Positions 1 to 11,617 are shown, counted from the stretch's first letter. The stretch: DNA of 64,000 bases from Phyto melanocephala (GCA_941918925.1 OW799233.1:77999797-78063796); one strand, 5' to 3'. Notes: a model not told the origin generated them from the letters alone. Made by a program: numbers and translations.

Positions 1-433
1 TAAAGTTCATGCCTTAAAGTATGATAAATTTCATGATCTTAAGAGCTTACAAGAGCAATGGGGTAAAAATTTTGTTAAAAATGATGCCAATGAAAATGTT
101 AACTGGCATAATATCAAAGTTTTGCATGTAGAAAGTCCTATTCCTTTAATATATAAAAATTCCTATAAAGATAAAGATTTTTCAAAAATAACGGTCCGGA
201 AAAACAAATTCAAATGTACCAGCTATTGGGAAAATCTTAAGTAAGTTTTTAATTAATTTTTTTTTCTTAATATTAATGTTATATTAATTTCAATTATTCA
301 GTTTATCTTCTATTTATTCGGATATGCTACCCCTGTCTGAAAATAAGAAAAAGGATCTTAAGGAACTTGGAAAAAAAATATAATCCCAAAACACATTTAT
401 GAGGTGTATTACAAAAATTTAATTGATACTTAA
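1..433 (+). pseudogene. C-terminal end of an unrecognised, probably transposon-derived protein, two exons, frameshifted
   Basis: An open frame enters from the left edge and runs 79 codons to 240, where a GTAAGT donor starts a 61-nt intron (241-301) ending in TTATTCAG. The frame continues in phase in exon 2, which reads LPLSENKKKDLKEL, but hits TAA at 381-383. After a run of eight A (371-378) the next frame carries on as NIIPKHIYEVYYKNL and stops at 431-433, so one A was probably gained or lost. The pattern 'KKDL..L...IIP..Y..FY' near the C-terminus resembles multicopy uncharacterised arthropod proteins that I associate with transposons; that is memory, not a search. Function unknown. The splice sites and the long frame make past coding likely. 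The 5' part lies outside the window. Confidence 0.55.
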
Positions 434-659
434 TTTAAACAAATAATAATTGTTACCATTTTCAATTAATAATGAATACTCGTAGTAGTATATCTGAAAT
501 AAAGAACATGTATTCAATATACATAATATATTATATAAAAATTTGAACTAATATTTTATCGTGGTGAATATCATTAGGTAAAATAAGAATTCACTTTTCG
601 AGTTACTACCTTTTTGTTGAAAAAATTTTTTTTTATTTTATTAAAATTTCAACAAAAGC
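434..659. other. AT-rich flank, no gene seen
   Basis: AT-rich DNA between the stop of the leading coding remnant and the hAT element. The last eight bases before 668 (660-667, GTCATAAT) are the left target duplication of that element. Confidence 0.5.
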
Positions 660-931
660 GTCATAATTAGGGTTTGGGATTTCCCGGTCTTTTTATGTTC
701 CCGGGAAACGGGAATTAAAAAATCGTCTTCCCGGGAATTCCCGGGATTCCCGAAAATAATATTTCTTTTAAAATAAATAATGTTTGTTAACTTTAACATT
801 ACGATTTGGTTAATAATTCATTGTTTTAGTAGTAGTTTATTTTCCATTACAGTCCTTATTGTGTCAGCATTACATCTTCCGGAAATATAAACTTAACCCA
901 AATTATAAAAATAATTATTGGCATGTAAACA

Positions 932-1400
932 GATATATTTTTTGGACAACACTACTCCACTCGTCTAATACAAGAGCAAACCTCAAATTGTCGCTAATTT
1001 GACTGGATATTGTTTTCGCCATCGTATTTTTAACGGCGTTGTAATATTTTATTACAATGTTTTTAACATCAGTTTCGTTTTGGTAACGTCATATTTTTAC
1101 TGAAAAAACTTTGACGAATAAAAGAACCTTGTGTAATTGTTCGAATAGATATTCCATCGACTGCTGCAAATTTTGAAACAATTTCTGGTAATGTTTGGGT
1201 GTCTAAAAAACTTTTAATGGTGAAATTTTTTTTTATTTGGTGCAGGTGTTGAAGAATCGTTTTTAAATTTTATTTTATAACGAAAAGAAGGTGCCGCATG
1301 AGACCACTAGTACTACCGCCCTTGAACATTAACCTTTTCGGGAAATATTACATTGCGCTGCGTTGTCTACTTTTGAAAATAGTTCCAAACTTCAGACATT
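932..1400 (-). pseudogene. hAT transposase remnant (BED zinc finger and start of catalytic core)
   Basis: Read on the minus strand in shifting frames. The first block (about 1400-1265) reads SEVWNYFQK, then QCN, then KGGSTSGLMRHL, which is the C2H2-type BED finger at the N-terminus of hAT-Ac-like transposases. The second block (about 1190-940) reads KFAAVDGISIRTIT...FIRQ and then RFALVLDEWSS, the conserved 'AAVDGF...' and 'FSLTLDEWTS' stretches that lead into the first catalytic Asp. Several frameshifts and stops separate the blocks and the C-terminal half is missing. It lies inside the hAT ends at 668-2427 in matching order, so it belongs to that element. Confidence 0.75.
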
Positions 1401-1524
1401 TTGCTTCTAAGCATAGTGAATTTTAAAAAAAGTTTTATTAGAAAAATTCAATCATAAATAAAAAAAATTATTATATATGATTTTTCCAAGCTTGAGATCA
1501 ACTTTTTTAGTTTTTTTATAAAAA

Positions 1525-1590
1525 ATTATTTATTTTAACCAATATTTCGCTACCAAACAATGGGTAGCTTCTTCCGGGTAATATGTATAC
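1525..1590 (-). ncRNA. Degenerate hammerhead ribozyme-like motif of a Penelope-like element
   Basis: On the minus strand: CGGAAGA (1576-1570, one change from CUGANGA), a perfect 6-bp stem II (GCTACC 1549-1554 with GGTAGC 1563-1568), then GAAA (1548-1545) followed by TATTGG. The cleavage-site side is unclear, so it is probably inactive. It lies about 240 bp downstream of a GIY-YIG coding fragment, the same arrangement as the better motif at 44527-44600. Confidence 0.5.
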
Positions 1591-1812
1591 AAATTTTATA
1601 AAAACAAAAAACAAATTCAAAACAATTTCAAATTGAAAAAAATATTTTGTAAAAAGGCGGGAAAATATTTTTTCAATATAAACAATTTTTGAAATATACA
1701 AACAAACAAACATACAAAAATAATTCATTCACATATTTATAGTAATAATTTACAAAAATAACAACTAATACATACTATTAGACTACCGTTTTCAGATCTT
1801 ATTAACTAATAA

Positions 1813-1965
1813 TCTATAATTTTGGGCAACATTTGCAGTATCAGTCTTATAATTAATTCTCTGTGTAGGTGGTACTTTAATAATTTGTAACATTTCTAAC
1901 ATATTCCTACGTCTGTAATTGTTTTCTTTGTTTAAAATTAATGTTTTATTGAAGTCTGGATAATG
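1813..1965 (-). pseudogene. Penelope-like element, C-terminal GIY-YIG endonuclease fragment
   Basis: The minus strand reads through about 50 codons with NYRRRNMLEMLQII, then P.TQRINYK, then QNYR. This lines up with the C-terminus of the Penelope-like endonuclease at 44772-45221 (SYKRRYLLEMLQII, then ITQRINHKSDT, then QNYR). Only the tail of the endonuclease and the 3' UTR survive, and the substitutions point to a different subfamily from the 44-49 kb pair. It is nested in the hAT element. Too short to act. Confidence 0.75.
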
Positions 1966-2435
1966 ATTAGAAAAAAAAAATTATACTTACAAATTCTGTG
2001 ACCACTTTTAAAAACAATTTGTGATTATATTTATAAAAATGAACCACGGAAACTACTGCTGGTTTTACGGTTGTTATAAAAAACATTTATATACAAGAAA
2101 ACATTTAATTAAGTATGTATATAATTAATTCACTTGAAATTGCAGAAAGTCGTTAACTTTGGCGTGAAATATTTTTGACAGACGATGTTTGTTTTTCTTT
2201 TACATAGTCGTATTTGAAAAAAGTTGTAAATACTTAACAAACAAAAAATGCTAACAAATTAAAAACCTTATTTTTTATTCAAATATTCTTTAAATTTACC
2301 GAAACAGATAAGAAATTAAAAATTAAATTAAATATATTTCCTAATATACTACATATTTTTTATTTCCCGTTTTCCCGGGAATAAGAGCAAAATTTTTCCG
2401 GGAATATTAAGTGGTTCCCAAACCCTAGTCATAAT

Positions 2436-2999
2436 TCAAAATAATACCAAAAAAAAAATCAATAAATTTCAAAAAAAATTAACTCAAAAAATAGATTTTT
2501 TTGCAATGATTGGTAAAATTTAAAACAAAAACAATGTATATATATATTTTCAAATAGAATTTGCTTTCTATGGTATAATTGAATTTTTAAATTCTGTTAA
2601 AATGTGGCCACAAACAGTTTTTTGACTCTACTGAAAATTCAAAAATTTTGAGTTAATACCCTCTTGTTGATCAAGTGCGATATGTAGGTATATATTTTTC
2701 AACTTTAAATATGAAATGGTTATTAAATGCTAATTATATTAATATATATATTTAATATTAAATTAAAAAAAAAAAAAAACAATTTAAATTCAAAACGATA
2801 AATAAGACCTTCAAGTAATGTTTATGTTTGTAAATATTCTTACTTTATATCTAAAATATACATACAAAAACAATTGATCAGCTACCAAAGTCCTTGTCAT
2901 CGCTTTAACAGTTGTAAGTAACTAGGTACTCAGTATTCAATATCAAAATTGTTATTAAAGTACTAAAATTTAAATACTTGAAAAAAAAAACACAAAAAT
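2436..2999. other. AT-rich DNA, no gene seen
   Basis: Homopolymer-rich sequence with short dinucleotide AT runs. No splice-bounded open frame or transposon end was recognised. Confidence 0.4.
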
Positions 3000-3002
3000 T
3001 TA

Positions 3003-3119
3003 GGGCCGTATTCATAAAAAATATTTTAGGATTATTAAAGTCTTGTTTGACCGATGTTGTAGTGAAATTTGTCAAATAAGCCTTCAATAAACCTAAAATA
3101 TTTTTTATGAATACGGCCC
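3003..3119 (+). mobile_element. 117-bp PIF/Harbinger-like MITE
   Basis: The inverted repeat GGGCCGTATTCATAAAAAAT begins at 3003 and its complement ends at 3119, with TTA duplicated at 3000-3002 and 3120-3122. The 3-bp TWA target and short TIRs fit PIF/Harbinger MITEs. An inverted copy of the same length is at 21041-21157 and a 43-bp relic at 35147-35189. Confidence 0.8.
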
Positions 3120-3257
3120 TTAAGGTTTAACTACAACTAAATTTTTTTTATTAAATTTTATAATTAGAATAGAATAGAGATCTGCATCAACTTATATGTA
3201 GATATATGTATGTACATATATTATATATGAAGTGCATAAAATAATGTATTTCCTTAA

Positions 3258-3960
3258 ATATACCAGTAAGGGTACTATATTCCGCCGTGCTGAATCTGAT
3301 AGGTATAATTACCACATCGTTGCGTAGGCTAGACTTAAGATTTACTGTTATACGCCATTTTGTCTGTTGTAAAAGCCCTTTCATTAATTATCAATATTGG
3401 TGGCGTTGAATGTGTTATACATAATTTTTGCTGGACTTCACTTAAATCTCTAGAAGCTGCAAAAAAAAAATTTATCTTTGTTTGCAAAATTTCAAGAAAA
3501 ACACCGAAGCATCTTTATTTTGGTGCTTAGTTTCAAACCGATTTGTAACTTTTTCTCAGCAATAATTTCTGAGATCTCGGCTTGCAATTTGATGTCTATG
3601 TCATATCCAGAAAATGTTTATGAGCTTTAATAACATGATCATTTTTAAAAAACGTAAATATATTTTTCCAAATTGTTTTTGCCTGTAACTTTTGACAATT
3701 TGTAAACATTTTTTTCTTAATAGCCCTAGAGGCATATCGCATCTACAGATGCGATTTTGTAATAAAAATATGTATGAGAAAAAACAGACACAATCGTTTT
3801 TATTTGCTCATATCCCAAAAAGTTATAAAGCCATTGTGCTTGATTTCAATAGCGGTATATTTCTGAATATGTTCAAAAGTCAGATGCCACATATACATAC
3901 ATAGGTATTTGCAAGATGTTTGGAATTTAAAAAATTTGATTTTACCCAACACACGGACAT
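3258..3960 (+). mobile_element. Degenerate DINE/Helentron-like element
   Basis: Begins with a decayed copy of the DINE 5' end (TATATTCCGCCGTGCTGAAT) and later contains the block starting 'GTTATAAAGCCATTGTGCTT' and 'CACACGGACATTTGGACATC', both shared with the cleaner copies at 4218-4982 and 6597-7326. Old and eroded; ends approximate. Confidence 0.5.
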
Positions 3961-4217
3961 TTGGACATCTCGCCATCAACTTCCGAGTGAAATTAAAACA
4001 ATCAGAATTGATATTTTAGTGTTTTTAACAACAATTAAAGCCATTTCGAGTGATTTAATGCAGAACACAGGACATAGTATATAGAGAAGTTAAAATATAA
4101 ACAAGGAAGAGCACTATATTCGGCTGTGCCGAATCTTTTATACCCACCACCAATTTTGTGTACATTTAAAGCACAATTTTTTTATATTGTTAATCGCTGT
4201 GGAATAATCTCTTTATA

Positions 4218-4982
4218 AAACAAGTAAGAGTGCTATGTTCGTCCGTGCCGAATCTTATATACCCTTCACAACGTATAGTCATGCAATAACAATTGTTGGT
4301 ATCACCATTCATCTCATATAAAATACGTACATATGTCTATACTGGTTAGAATAAATGTGGCATCGAATCCCAGCTGAGCCAAAAAAATTTTATTTTATTT
4401 AATATATTATTTATATTTTATTGTTTTTTTTACATTTTTTTTAAATTTTTTTAAAAAATTTTTTTAGAAAAATTTTTAAAAAATTTATTTAAATTTTTTT
4501 TAAAATTTTTTTTAAATTTTTTTTTTAGTTTTTTTTATTATTTTTTTCTTATTTTTAATATTTTTTTTTTGTAATTTTTTTTGTTTTGTATGTTTTTAAC
4601 ATGTTTGTATGTATGTATGTTGTTGTGGTAATTGTGAAAAAAAAAACGAGGTGGTCGTGGTTTTTTGCTCATATCTCAGAAAGTTATGGGGCGATTGTGC
4701 TGAATTTCAATAGCGATTCATTCCTGGATATTTCCAAGAAATTGATATCATATACAGATCTGAGGAACATATAGTTGCTTCTAAAAGTTGATTTCAACCA
4801 ACACACGGACAGACGGGCAGACGGATAGACGGACAGACGGTCAGGGCTTAATCGACTCCTCTATTCATAAGCTTTCAGAAAATATATACTTTATGGGGTC
4901 GGAAATGAAAATTGTAGAAATTACAAACGGAATGACAAAGCTATATGTATATACCCTTGTGCACCACAGGTGAAGGGTATAA
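4218..4982 (+). mobile_element. DINE-like element, family 1, copy A
   Basis: Starts AACAAGTAAGAGTGCTAT with the GCCG-type hairpin. It then has a T-rich tract, a conserved block around CTCATATCTCAGAAAGTTAT, the ACGGACAGACGG microsatellite and the 3' hairpin ACCCTTGTGCACCACAGGTG. No coding capacity. It interrupts the family-2 element just after AATCTCTTTATA. Confidence 0.75.
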
Positions 4983-5010
4983 TAATAAAAATATAAATAA
5001 TATTTATTTG

Positions 5011-5527
5011 GTTGTTGGGTTTAATCTGGTTTATATGCATTTCACCCAAATTCTTGAAAAAGTTTAAAATTTTTATAAGTTATATTTTTAAATTCTCACT
5101 AACAAAATGAGAATTCAAAAATAAAACAAAAAAAACTTAAAAAAACTTTTTCAAAAACCCAACCAACAATTTTTCAATTTTAATTTAGGAGCATATCCTA
5201 AATAATTTAGTAAATTAACTAAAATAAAGATTTTATTTTTCGGTTGCCCTTATAAGCATTTAGTGTTAACCAACGGTTAGCCAAATGCTAAAGGGATTAG
5301 AAAAATAAAATAAATTAAAATTGAAAAATTGTTGGTTGGGTTTTTGAAAAAGTTTTTTATAGTTTTTTTTGTTTTATTTTTGAATTCTCATTTTGTTAAT
5401 GAGAATTTAAAAATATAAGTTATAAAAATTTTAAATTTTTCAAGAATTTGGGTAAAGGTTTACTGATGATCTGGCATAAGCACCAGTGAAATGCATATAA
5501 ACCAGCTTAAACCCAACAACCAAATAA
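5011..5527. repeat. Fold-back element with about 200-bp inverted repeats
   Basis: GGTTGTTGGGTTTAATCTGG at 5011 is matched inverted at the right end (CCAGCTTAAACCCAACAACC, ending at about 5521). The arms run inward through GAATTCTCATTTTGTTAATG-type sequence to about 5200 and 5320. The right arm has an extra 'GATCTGGCATAAGCACCAGT' block. No ORF and no clear target duplication. A relative is at 56903-57562. Confidence 0.7.
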
Positions 5528-5574
5528 ATATAATTGAAAAATTATGGGAGCATATCCTAAATAACTTAGTAAAT

Positions 5575-6058
5575 TATATAAATAATATATAAAATAAAAA
5601 ATTAAAATAAAAAATTATAAAAAAATATAAAAAAAAATTTAAAAAATTTTTTTTTGGCTCAGCGGGGATTCGATGCCACGTTTACTCTAACCAGTATACA
5701 TGTTTGTATGTATGTATGCTGTTGTTGTAACGTTGTTTTTGTAAAAAAAAAATCGAGGTGGTCGTGGTTTTTTGCTCATATCTCAGTTGTTTATACACCG
5801 ATGTTTCTGATTTACAATACCGATCTACTCCCGAATATTTCTGATATTTTAATACCCAACCCGGGTCCAGGCGATATCGGGGGGCTTCAAAAAGTTGATT
5901 TCAACATACACACGGACAGACTAACAGAGCTTAATCGACTCCCCTATTCATAAGCTTTCAGAAAATATATACTTTATGGGGGTCGGAAATGAAAATTGTA
6001 GAAATTTCACACGGAATGACAAACCTATATATACCCTTTTTCACTGTGTGAAGGGTAT
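5575..6058 (+). mobile_element. DINE-like element, family 1, copy B (5' truncated)
   Basis: Has the A/T-rich tract, the GGCTCAGCGGGGATTCGATG block, the CTCATATCTCAGTTGTTTAT variant and the 3' hairpin with 'CACTGTGTGAAGGGTATTA'. The 5' hairpin is missing. This subtype (CGGGTCCAGGCGATATCGGG) matches the copies at 20013 and 25583. Confidence 0.7.
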
Positions 6059-6083
6059 TAAAATATGTATCACTTTCTCTGTA

Positions 6084-7403
6084 GAGGGTGGTTAAATTTT
6101 AACGGCCCATGTTGAAGGTGAACTACACCTAGACGTCAAATTTGTTTTCTGCATTTAATTTGACATTTCTCAATCTCAGACTACCCCAATTTGAACAGTG
6201 GAAAGATAAGGTTTTTTATGAAAATGGGCGTTCAAATCAAAATGCATTTTGTGCACTAAGAGATTCTTTTGGTCATCATAATCGTTCAAATTCGTCCACA
6301 ATTGGGAGAATTTTAAAAAATATTTAAATTTCTGAAAACAGGTCTGTATAAAATGTTAGAACATCTGTGAATGCCTTCTTAGTTCGTTGAATGGGAACCA
6401 TTGCTGTTTCTTGCGAAATAGCAGTCAACCTCGACTCATCATCGTGCCTAACAATTGAGCACCAATATTGTCATTGAAAATTTGGACCATCGGTTGGAGG
6501 TGTGGCGCCGAGGTTAGGGGTTGGGTGCCATTTGGGTGCGATATTTTGTTCCATACATAATTGAATCATACAAATATTATTATTATAACAAGTAACAGTG
6601 CTATATTCGGCCGTGCCGAATCTTATATACCCTTCACAAAGTGTAGTCATGCAATAACAATTGTTTGTATCACCATTCATCTCATATAAAATACGTGCAT
6701 ACGTACACGTTAGAATAAATGTGGCATCGAATCCCAGCTGAGCCAAAAAAATTTTATTTTATTTAATATATTATTTATATTTTCTTATTTTTTTTTTTAT
6801 ATTTTTTTTAATTTTTTTAAAAAATTTTTTTAGAAAAATTTTTAAAAAATATTTTAAATTTTTTTTAAAATTTTTTTTTTAATTATTTTTTTTTAGTTTT
6901 TTTTATTATTTTTTTCTTATTTTTAATATTTTTTTTTTGTTTTGTATGTTTTTAACATGTTTGTATGTATGTATGTTGTTGTTGTAATTGTGAAAAAAAA
7001 CGAGGTGGTCGTGGTTTTTTGCTCATATCTCAGAAAGTTATGCGGCGATTGTGCTGAATTTCAATAGCGATTCATTCCTGGATATTTCCAAGAGATTGAT
7101 ACCATACCATATATCTGAGGAACATATAGTTGCTTCTAAAAGTTGATTTCAACCAACACACGGACAGACGGATAGACGGACAGACGGTCAGGGCTTAATC
7201 GACTCCTCTATTTATAAGCTTTCAGAAATTATATACTCTATGGGGTCGGAAATGAAAATTGTAGAAATTACAAACGGAATGACAAAGCTATATATACCCT
7301 TGTGCACCACAGGTGAAGGGTATAAAAAGAAATGATAATAATTTCCCAAATAATTTGTGATTTATTTAAAATCAACATCGGCCCTTAAAATTTAACCACC
7401 CTT
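6084..7403 (+). mobile_element. Internally deleted mariner-type transposon with a nested DINE
   Basis: The TIRs are GAGGGTGGTTAAATTTTAA at 6084 and the complement ending at 7403, with TA on each side. The first 240 bp encode the helix-turn-helix start of a mariner-type transposase (FYENGRSNQNAFCALRDSF). After about 6330 the coding sequence is lost and only fragments from the middle and the C-terminus remain before the right TIR. DINE copy C (6597-7326) splits it. The same element sits at the same place in two other family-2 DINE copies (12734 and 31812). Confidence 0.75.
6597..7326 (+). mobile_element. DINE-like element, family 1, copy C
   Basis: A full-length family-1 copy: 5' ATTCGGCCGTGCCGAAT hairpin, T-rich tract, 'CGGACAGACGGATAGACGG' repeat and 3' GTGCACCACAGGTGAAGGGT hairpin. 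It is nested in the mariner derivative, so it is younger than that insertion. Confidence 0.75.
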
Positions 7404-8191
7404 TATAAATTCGATATGCTAGTAAAATACTTTTGTAAATTTAGTCTTTGAATGAAAGTGGGCGTTAAAGTAGGCATGTCAATAAAGTTTCTGCTAATAA
7501 ATACAACTAAGATATTTCAATATAGTCCTTAATTCTTCCAAAAACTTTGTCAATAGAGAAATTACATGAATTTAAGATAAGCCGTTATATGGGAGGTGAG
7601 CGTAGAAGTGGGCGTGTCACATTGATTTTCCGTCACAACAAAGCCTCTCACTAAAGAACAAAGTTTTATTAGGTTTTAAATTTTAAATATACTGAAAAAT
7701 ACACTGCGCGGTATAAATTTTTCTAAATTTTGATCTATAACTCCTTTCCTAATGCATAAATATAAGAACTTTTTGGAAAGAAATATTGTTTTGACTCGAG
7801 AAATATATATTCGAAGTTTCATGACTCTACGTTAATGCGTTTGGACACAATTGCATTTTATTCGATGTTCGAAGGACATGGTTTTTTCGACCTACTCTTG
7901 TATTACGCGCTATAACTCTCTTCGTAATGTTCCGATTTAGCCCTTTTTCAACTCCAAACAAACCTTGTCTATAAGAAAGATTCTGGCAAAATTTGAGCCC
8001 CCTAGCTTTTTTGGTACGATCTCTATCGTGCTTTTAACAGACGGACAGACGGATGGACATAGCTAGATCGTTATCAAATCAAACCCTGATTCAGAATATA
8101 TATGCTTTATGGGGTCTAAAATGGATATTTCGATGTGTTACAAACGGAATGACAAATTAAATATACCATTTTTTTTTGATGGCGGGTATAA

Positions 8192-8756
8192 AACACATTA
8201 AAAAAAATTTGTTTAGCTCTTTTACTAAAATTTTGCAAAAACTATTTGACCTTGTGTCACAAAAATTGGTCTGGTGCTCACGGTCGGATCGTCCCGGGTA
8301 TGTAATGGGGTATAGGTGTATAGAGAAGAGTTTTATCTACTAAATGGTGCTAATTTCTTTTTGTTATCTTATGTCCTCAAGACGTTATGCTCTATTATAA
8401 ATGGGAATTTAGGAAAATTTGGACCTAAAAAAAGGTAAAAAAATTATTGCTAAACATTAACAATTTATTTTTTTTAATGTGCTAATAACTAACAAATTTT
8501 AAAATTATACAAAATTTATTTCGTTTGAAAATCTTTTAAAAGCAAAAAGTTATAGAAGTTTAAAAATCAAAATCTTACTAATAAATTTCCCGTTTTAGCA
8601 AAATGCTGAGAATGTCCATTTTGTATCACCCTGTGGCCCTTAAAATTTAACCACCCTTTACAAAAGAATAGATAGTAAAAAATATAATTTGGGTAAAAAA
8701 TGTATTTTAAATATTCAAATACTGATTTTGAATCTACTGGCGCATATTTCTTTAAA
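8192..8756. other. AT-rich spacer with one orphan mariner-type terminus
   Basis: No gene seen. At 8636-8665 the sequence GGCCCTTAAAATTTAACCAC followed by CCTTTACA is the terminus of the same transposon family as 6084-7403, but no partner TIR was found to its left. The rest is AT-rich. Confidence 0.45.
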
Positions 8757-8760
8757 ATAT

Positions 8761-9284
8761 TGTTACAGATTTATTTTTAAGTAGCTTAATTTACATTATA
8801 ATTTATTTTAGTTGTAGTAGTTTAAGTTACTGTAGTTTTATTTATATTAGTTTATTTCGCTGATTATTCGAACATGATGTTTGTTATTATGTGTAGCATA
8901 CTTTAAGGCACTTCTATTATTCGTGCATATTACTTAACATCTTAATTTAAATGTAACGGTTTTCGAATGTACTAGAATGTACTTACGAGAACTTTGTCGA
9001 ATGTTACCGAACACCACTATGTTACTATAAATAGCCGAACAACACAGCTAACATGTTCAGTATTACAGTAGAGCTTGTAAGGTGCGTATCAAAGTGTGTT
9101 TGATAATAAAAGTGTATAACCATAAGTCTAATAAGTAAAGTGATATTAAAGCAATCTTTGAGTGTGTTTAAGTAAATAAAGTGCTCTTAATTTTATAACT
9201 AATTTCTGTTTTGATTGCAATAAAAGAACTCAATGTGTATTTAAAGGAAATAATCCAACCTTTATGAAAGGTATAAAGGTAACA
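8761..9284 (+). mobile_element. Solo LTR, Ty3/gypsy-like
   Basis: 524 bp beginning TGTTACAGA and ending GGTAACA (TG...CA with a 6-bp terminal inverted repeat), flanked by a 4-bp duplication ATAT at 8757-8760 and 9285-9288. It contains a TATA box context (ACTATAAATAG near 9020) and AATAAA signals downstream, as expected of an LTR read left to right. No internal region remains, so it probably arose by LTR-LTR recombination. Confidence 0.7.
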
Positions 9285-9569
9285 ATATTTTTAAATCTTT
9301 AACCTTAAGACTTTGGGTACAGCTATATGTAAAGTTGGGCACAAATCATTACTCTAGTGATTTTTTGGAAACAAACTTCGGTCATTTTAGTTTTCACAAA
9401 CCCCTAAAAATTCCTTTGTGGTTTGTGCAAAAAATAAAAGAGGATGTTAGAAAAAATGTTAGTAGAGTAATCTACTGTTCTACGTGATATTAAACTATGA
9501 CATCGTCGTCATTGTTTGCAAAATGTAGTGGCGCCTTCAACAGATGTTGCCGTCTGCAATGAATAAATG

Positions 9570-10212
9570 GTAATGAATATGACTAATATATTTTTATAAA
9601 AATTTAAAGAAAACAGTGGGCGTGACACATTTATTTTCCGTTATAACGAAGACTTTGACCAAAAAGCCATGTTTGCAAAATTTCAGAATCGTATATATAG
9701 TTTTGTCAGTTTTATTACGTTTTAAGTTTCAAATATACACTGTGCGGTATAAATTTTCGTACATTTTGATCTGTAACTCCTTTTTTAATACATAGATTTA
9801 AGCAATTTTTGGGGAGAAATATTCTTTTGACTCGAGAAATATATATTCGAAGTTTCATGACCGTATGTTAATGCGTTTGGACACAATTGCATTTTATTCG
9901 ATGTGCGAAGGCCACGGTTTTTTCGACCTTCTCTTGCATTTGGCGCTATAACTCTCTTCCTAATATTCCGACTTAGCTTATTTTCAATACCAAACAAACC
10001 TTGTCTATAAGGCAAAATTTGAGCCCTCTAGCTTTTTCGGTGCGACCTCTATCGTGCTATCAACAGACGGACGGACATAGCTAGATCATCATAAAATTAA
10101 ACCCTGATTCAGAATATATATACTTTATGGGGTCTAAAATGGATATTTCGATGTGTTACAAACGGAATGACAAAATGAATATGCTCCCACCATTTTTTTG
10201 GTGGCGGGTATA
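9570..10212 (+). mobile_element. DINE-like element, family 2, 3' fragment
   Basis: Shares the GTGGGCGTGACACATTTATT block, the conserved CTAACTCCTTTTTTAATACA-like region, 'AACGGAATGACAAAATGAAT' and the final TTTGGTGGCGGGTATAAAA. The left end is truncated. Confidence 0.65.
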
Positions 10213-11617
10213 AAAATTAACTTTTGATGATGTATGCCCGTCTATACTCAAAATGGATGAAAACAAACGATACTACTCAGAGATTCAACTAAAAATACCA
10301 GGATTGGCCTAATAATGATGCGATCATAGATAACTGATAGAAGATGAACCCTGCCTATCTACCGGACGTGCAAGAGGAAGGCCAAGAATAAAGATGGAGA
10401 AGTGTTTGATTTTTACATGAAAGAGGAATCTAGCCGATTACAATAATGATTTGACCACGAAACATTTATGGGAAGCGCTGTCTATTAGATATACAAAAAT
10501 AATGAAAAATCAATGTCGCAGATTACAAAATCTGTTGGTAATGGAAGCTCATTGTGACTAAAAAGTATTAGGGAAAGCATTTTCACAACCCCAAACGAAA
10601 ACATTAAAAAGTATTGTTTTAAAGAAGCTTTGTTAATGGACTAAGAACTTTCTAAAGAGAAATATTAGATACTACGGGCATCTTTAAGGCAACATAGAGC
10701 TTAAAATTTACCTGAATACAAACTTGTTTCGAAAGCCAAGGAAGTATCTTATGGGTCATCACCAAAACGGCTGTTAGTGAATCTTCCTGAAAATGTGGTA
10801 CAAATGTGTGTCTTCCTAAAAAACTGACATTGATAATTATCAATTAACTGGTGCTGCGATGGATCATATGGATATAGCGTTAATAAGCAAAGTATATATT
10901 CTATATATATATATGCCATAATAAAAGACAGAAATATGTTTATGGCATCTGTTGTTCCTTTGCGGCTAAAATCTGATGTTTACACTGCCAACATCGACAT
11001 CCGTGATCATCGTTGTCGACCAATAATATTTTAGTGTACAAAAGAATCGCCGAAACGCAAAAGAACCGCAGTGAAGGGCATTTAAGGACAAATAAACAAT
11101 ATTAAACGCAAAAAGTTCAAAATCATTGAAGGAAAATACCTTGAATGTATATGAAAGGTTCAAGTGTCATTGTTTGACGGAAAAGTCTTTAACGAACTGA
11201 AATACAACCTCAACATTGTCATGTCCAATTTGCAAAAAGATGTAAAAGAACTTTGACAGTTTATACGATTCTACAAACGAAAGGGATTTTGAATATGAAT
11301 CTCACCATTTGACGCAATAGTACTGTATACGGAGTTATTTTTTTAAATTAGCGTATACGCATCTACAAGAGGGGGAACACTTTGATAAAAATACATCAAA
11401 CAAAGATAAGGATAGAGATCAGTGATCAGCTTTAAGTGGTTTTTTGATATTCAGTATACAAAGGTGCGTATAAACCGTTGAAATTTAACTGAGCTGATGT
11501 ACGCATACCCACAACAACGTTGATTTATTTAATTTTTAAAACTTATTATGGCCTTTAGGCTAAGTGTTGGTTGACTTTTATAATAAAAGGTAAACAACAA
11601 CAGTTATTTTGTGTTTT
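10213..11617. other. Unassigned sequence, possibly an old coding transposon
   Basis: Less AT-rich than its surroundings, with short open stretches (for example a CTATCTACCGGACGTGCAAG segment near 10355 that could encode an 'STGRARGRPRI' peptide). No consistent frame, domain or terminus was recognised. I cannot assign it. Confidence 0.3.

Larger units (their letters stand above)
668..2427 (-). mobile_element. hAT-family DNA transposon, degraded
   Basis: The ends are TAGGGTTTGGGA at 668 and its reverse complement ending at 2427. They are flanked by an exact 8-bp duplication GTCATAAT (660-667 and 2428-2435), which is diagnostic of the hAT superfamily. Subterminal clusters of CCCGGGAA-type motifs (682-755 and 2365-2405) are probably transposase-binding repeats. 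A transposase remnant lies on the minus strand, and a Penelope-like 3' fragment is nested inside (about 1525-1975). The body is too broken to be autonomous. Confidence 0.85.
4097..8191 (+). mobile_element. DINE-like (non-autonomous Helitron/Helentron type) element, family 2, carrying five nested insertions
   Basis: The 5' end, with the hairpin ATTCGGCTGTGCCGAAT and CCCACCACCAATTTTGTGTA, is at 4097-4217. The 3' end, with AAAATGGATATTTCGATGTG and a final GGCGGGTATAAAA, is at 8191. Intact relatives at 30702-32574 and 11618-13280 show that the 5' end continues directly into the CTTTCTCTGTAGAG block at 6070 and then the body from 7404. The extra DNA between is nested: DINE family 1 at 4218-4982, 5575-6058 and 6597-7326, a fold-back at 5011-5527, and a mariner derivative at 6084-7403. 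Naming it DINE/Helentron rests on the conserved block order (5' hairpin, CAGACGGACAGACGG-type repeats, 'CCCATAAAGTATATA' block, 3' hairpin) known from Drosophila DINE-1. Confidence 0.7.

Noticed and set aside
5654..5953. 99-codon frame in a DINE copy (also 25707-26003)
   Set aside because: Chance frame through repeat blocks conserved at the DNA level, including the CAGACGG microsatellite; DINE elements are non-coding.
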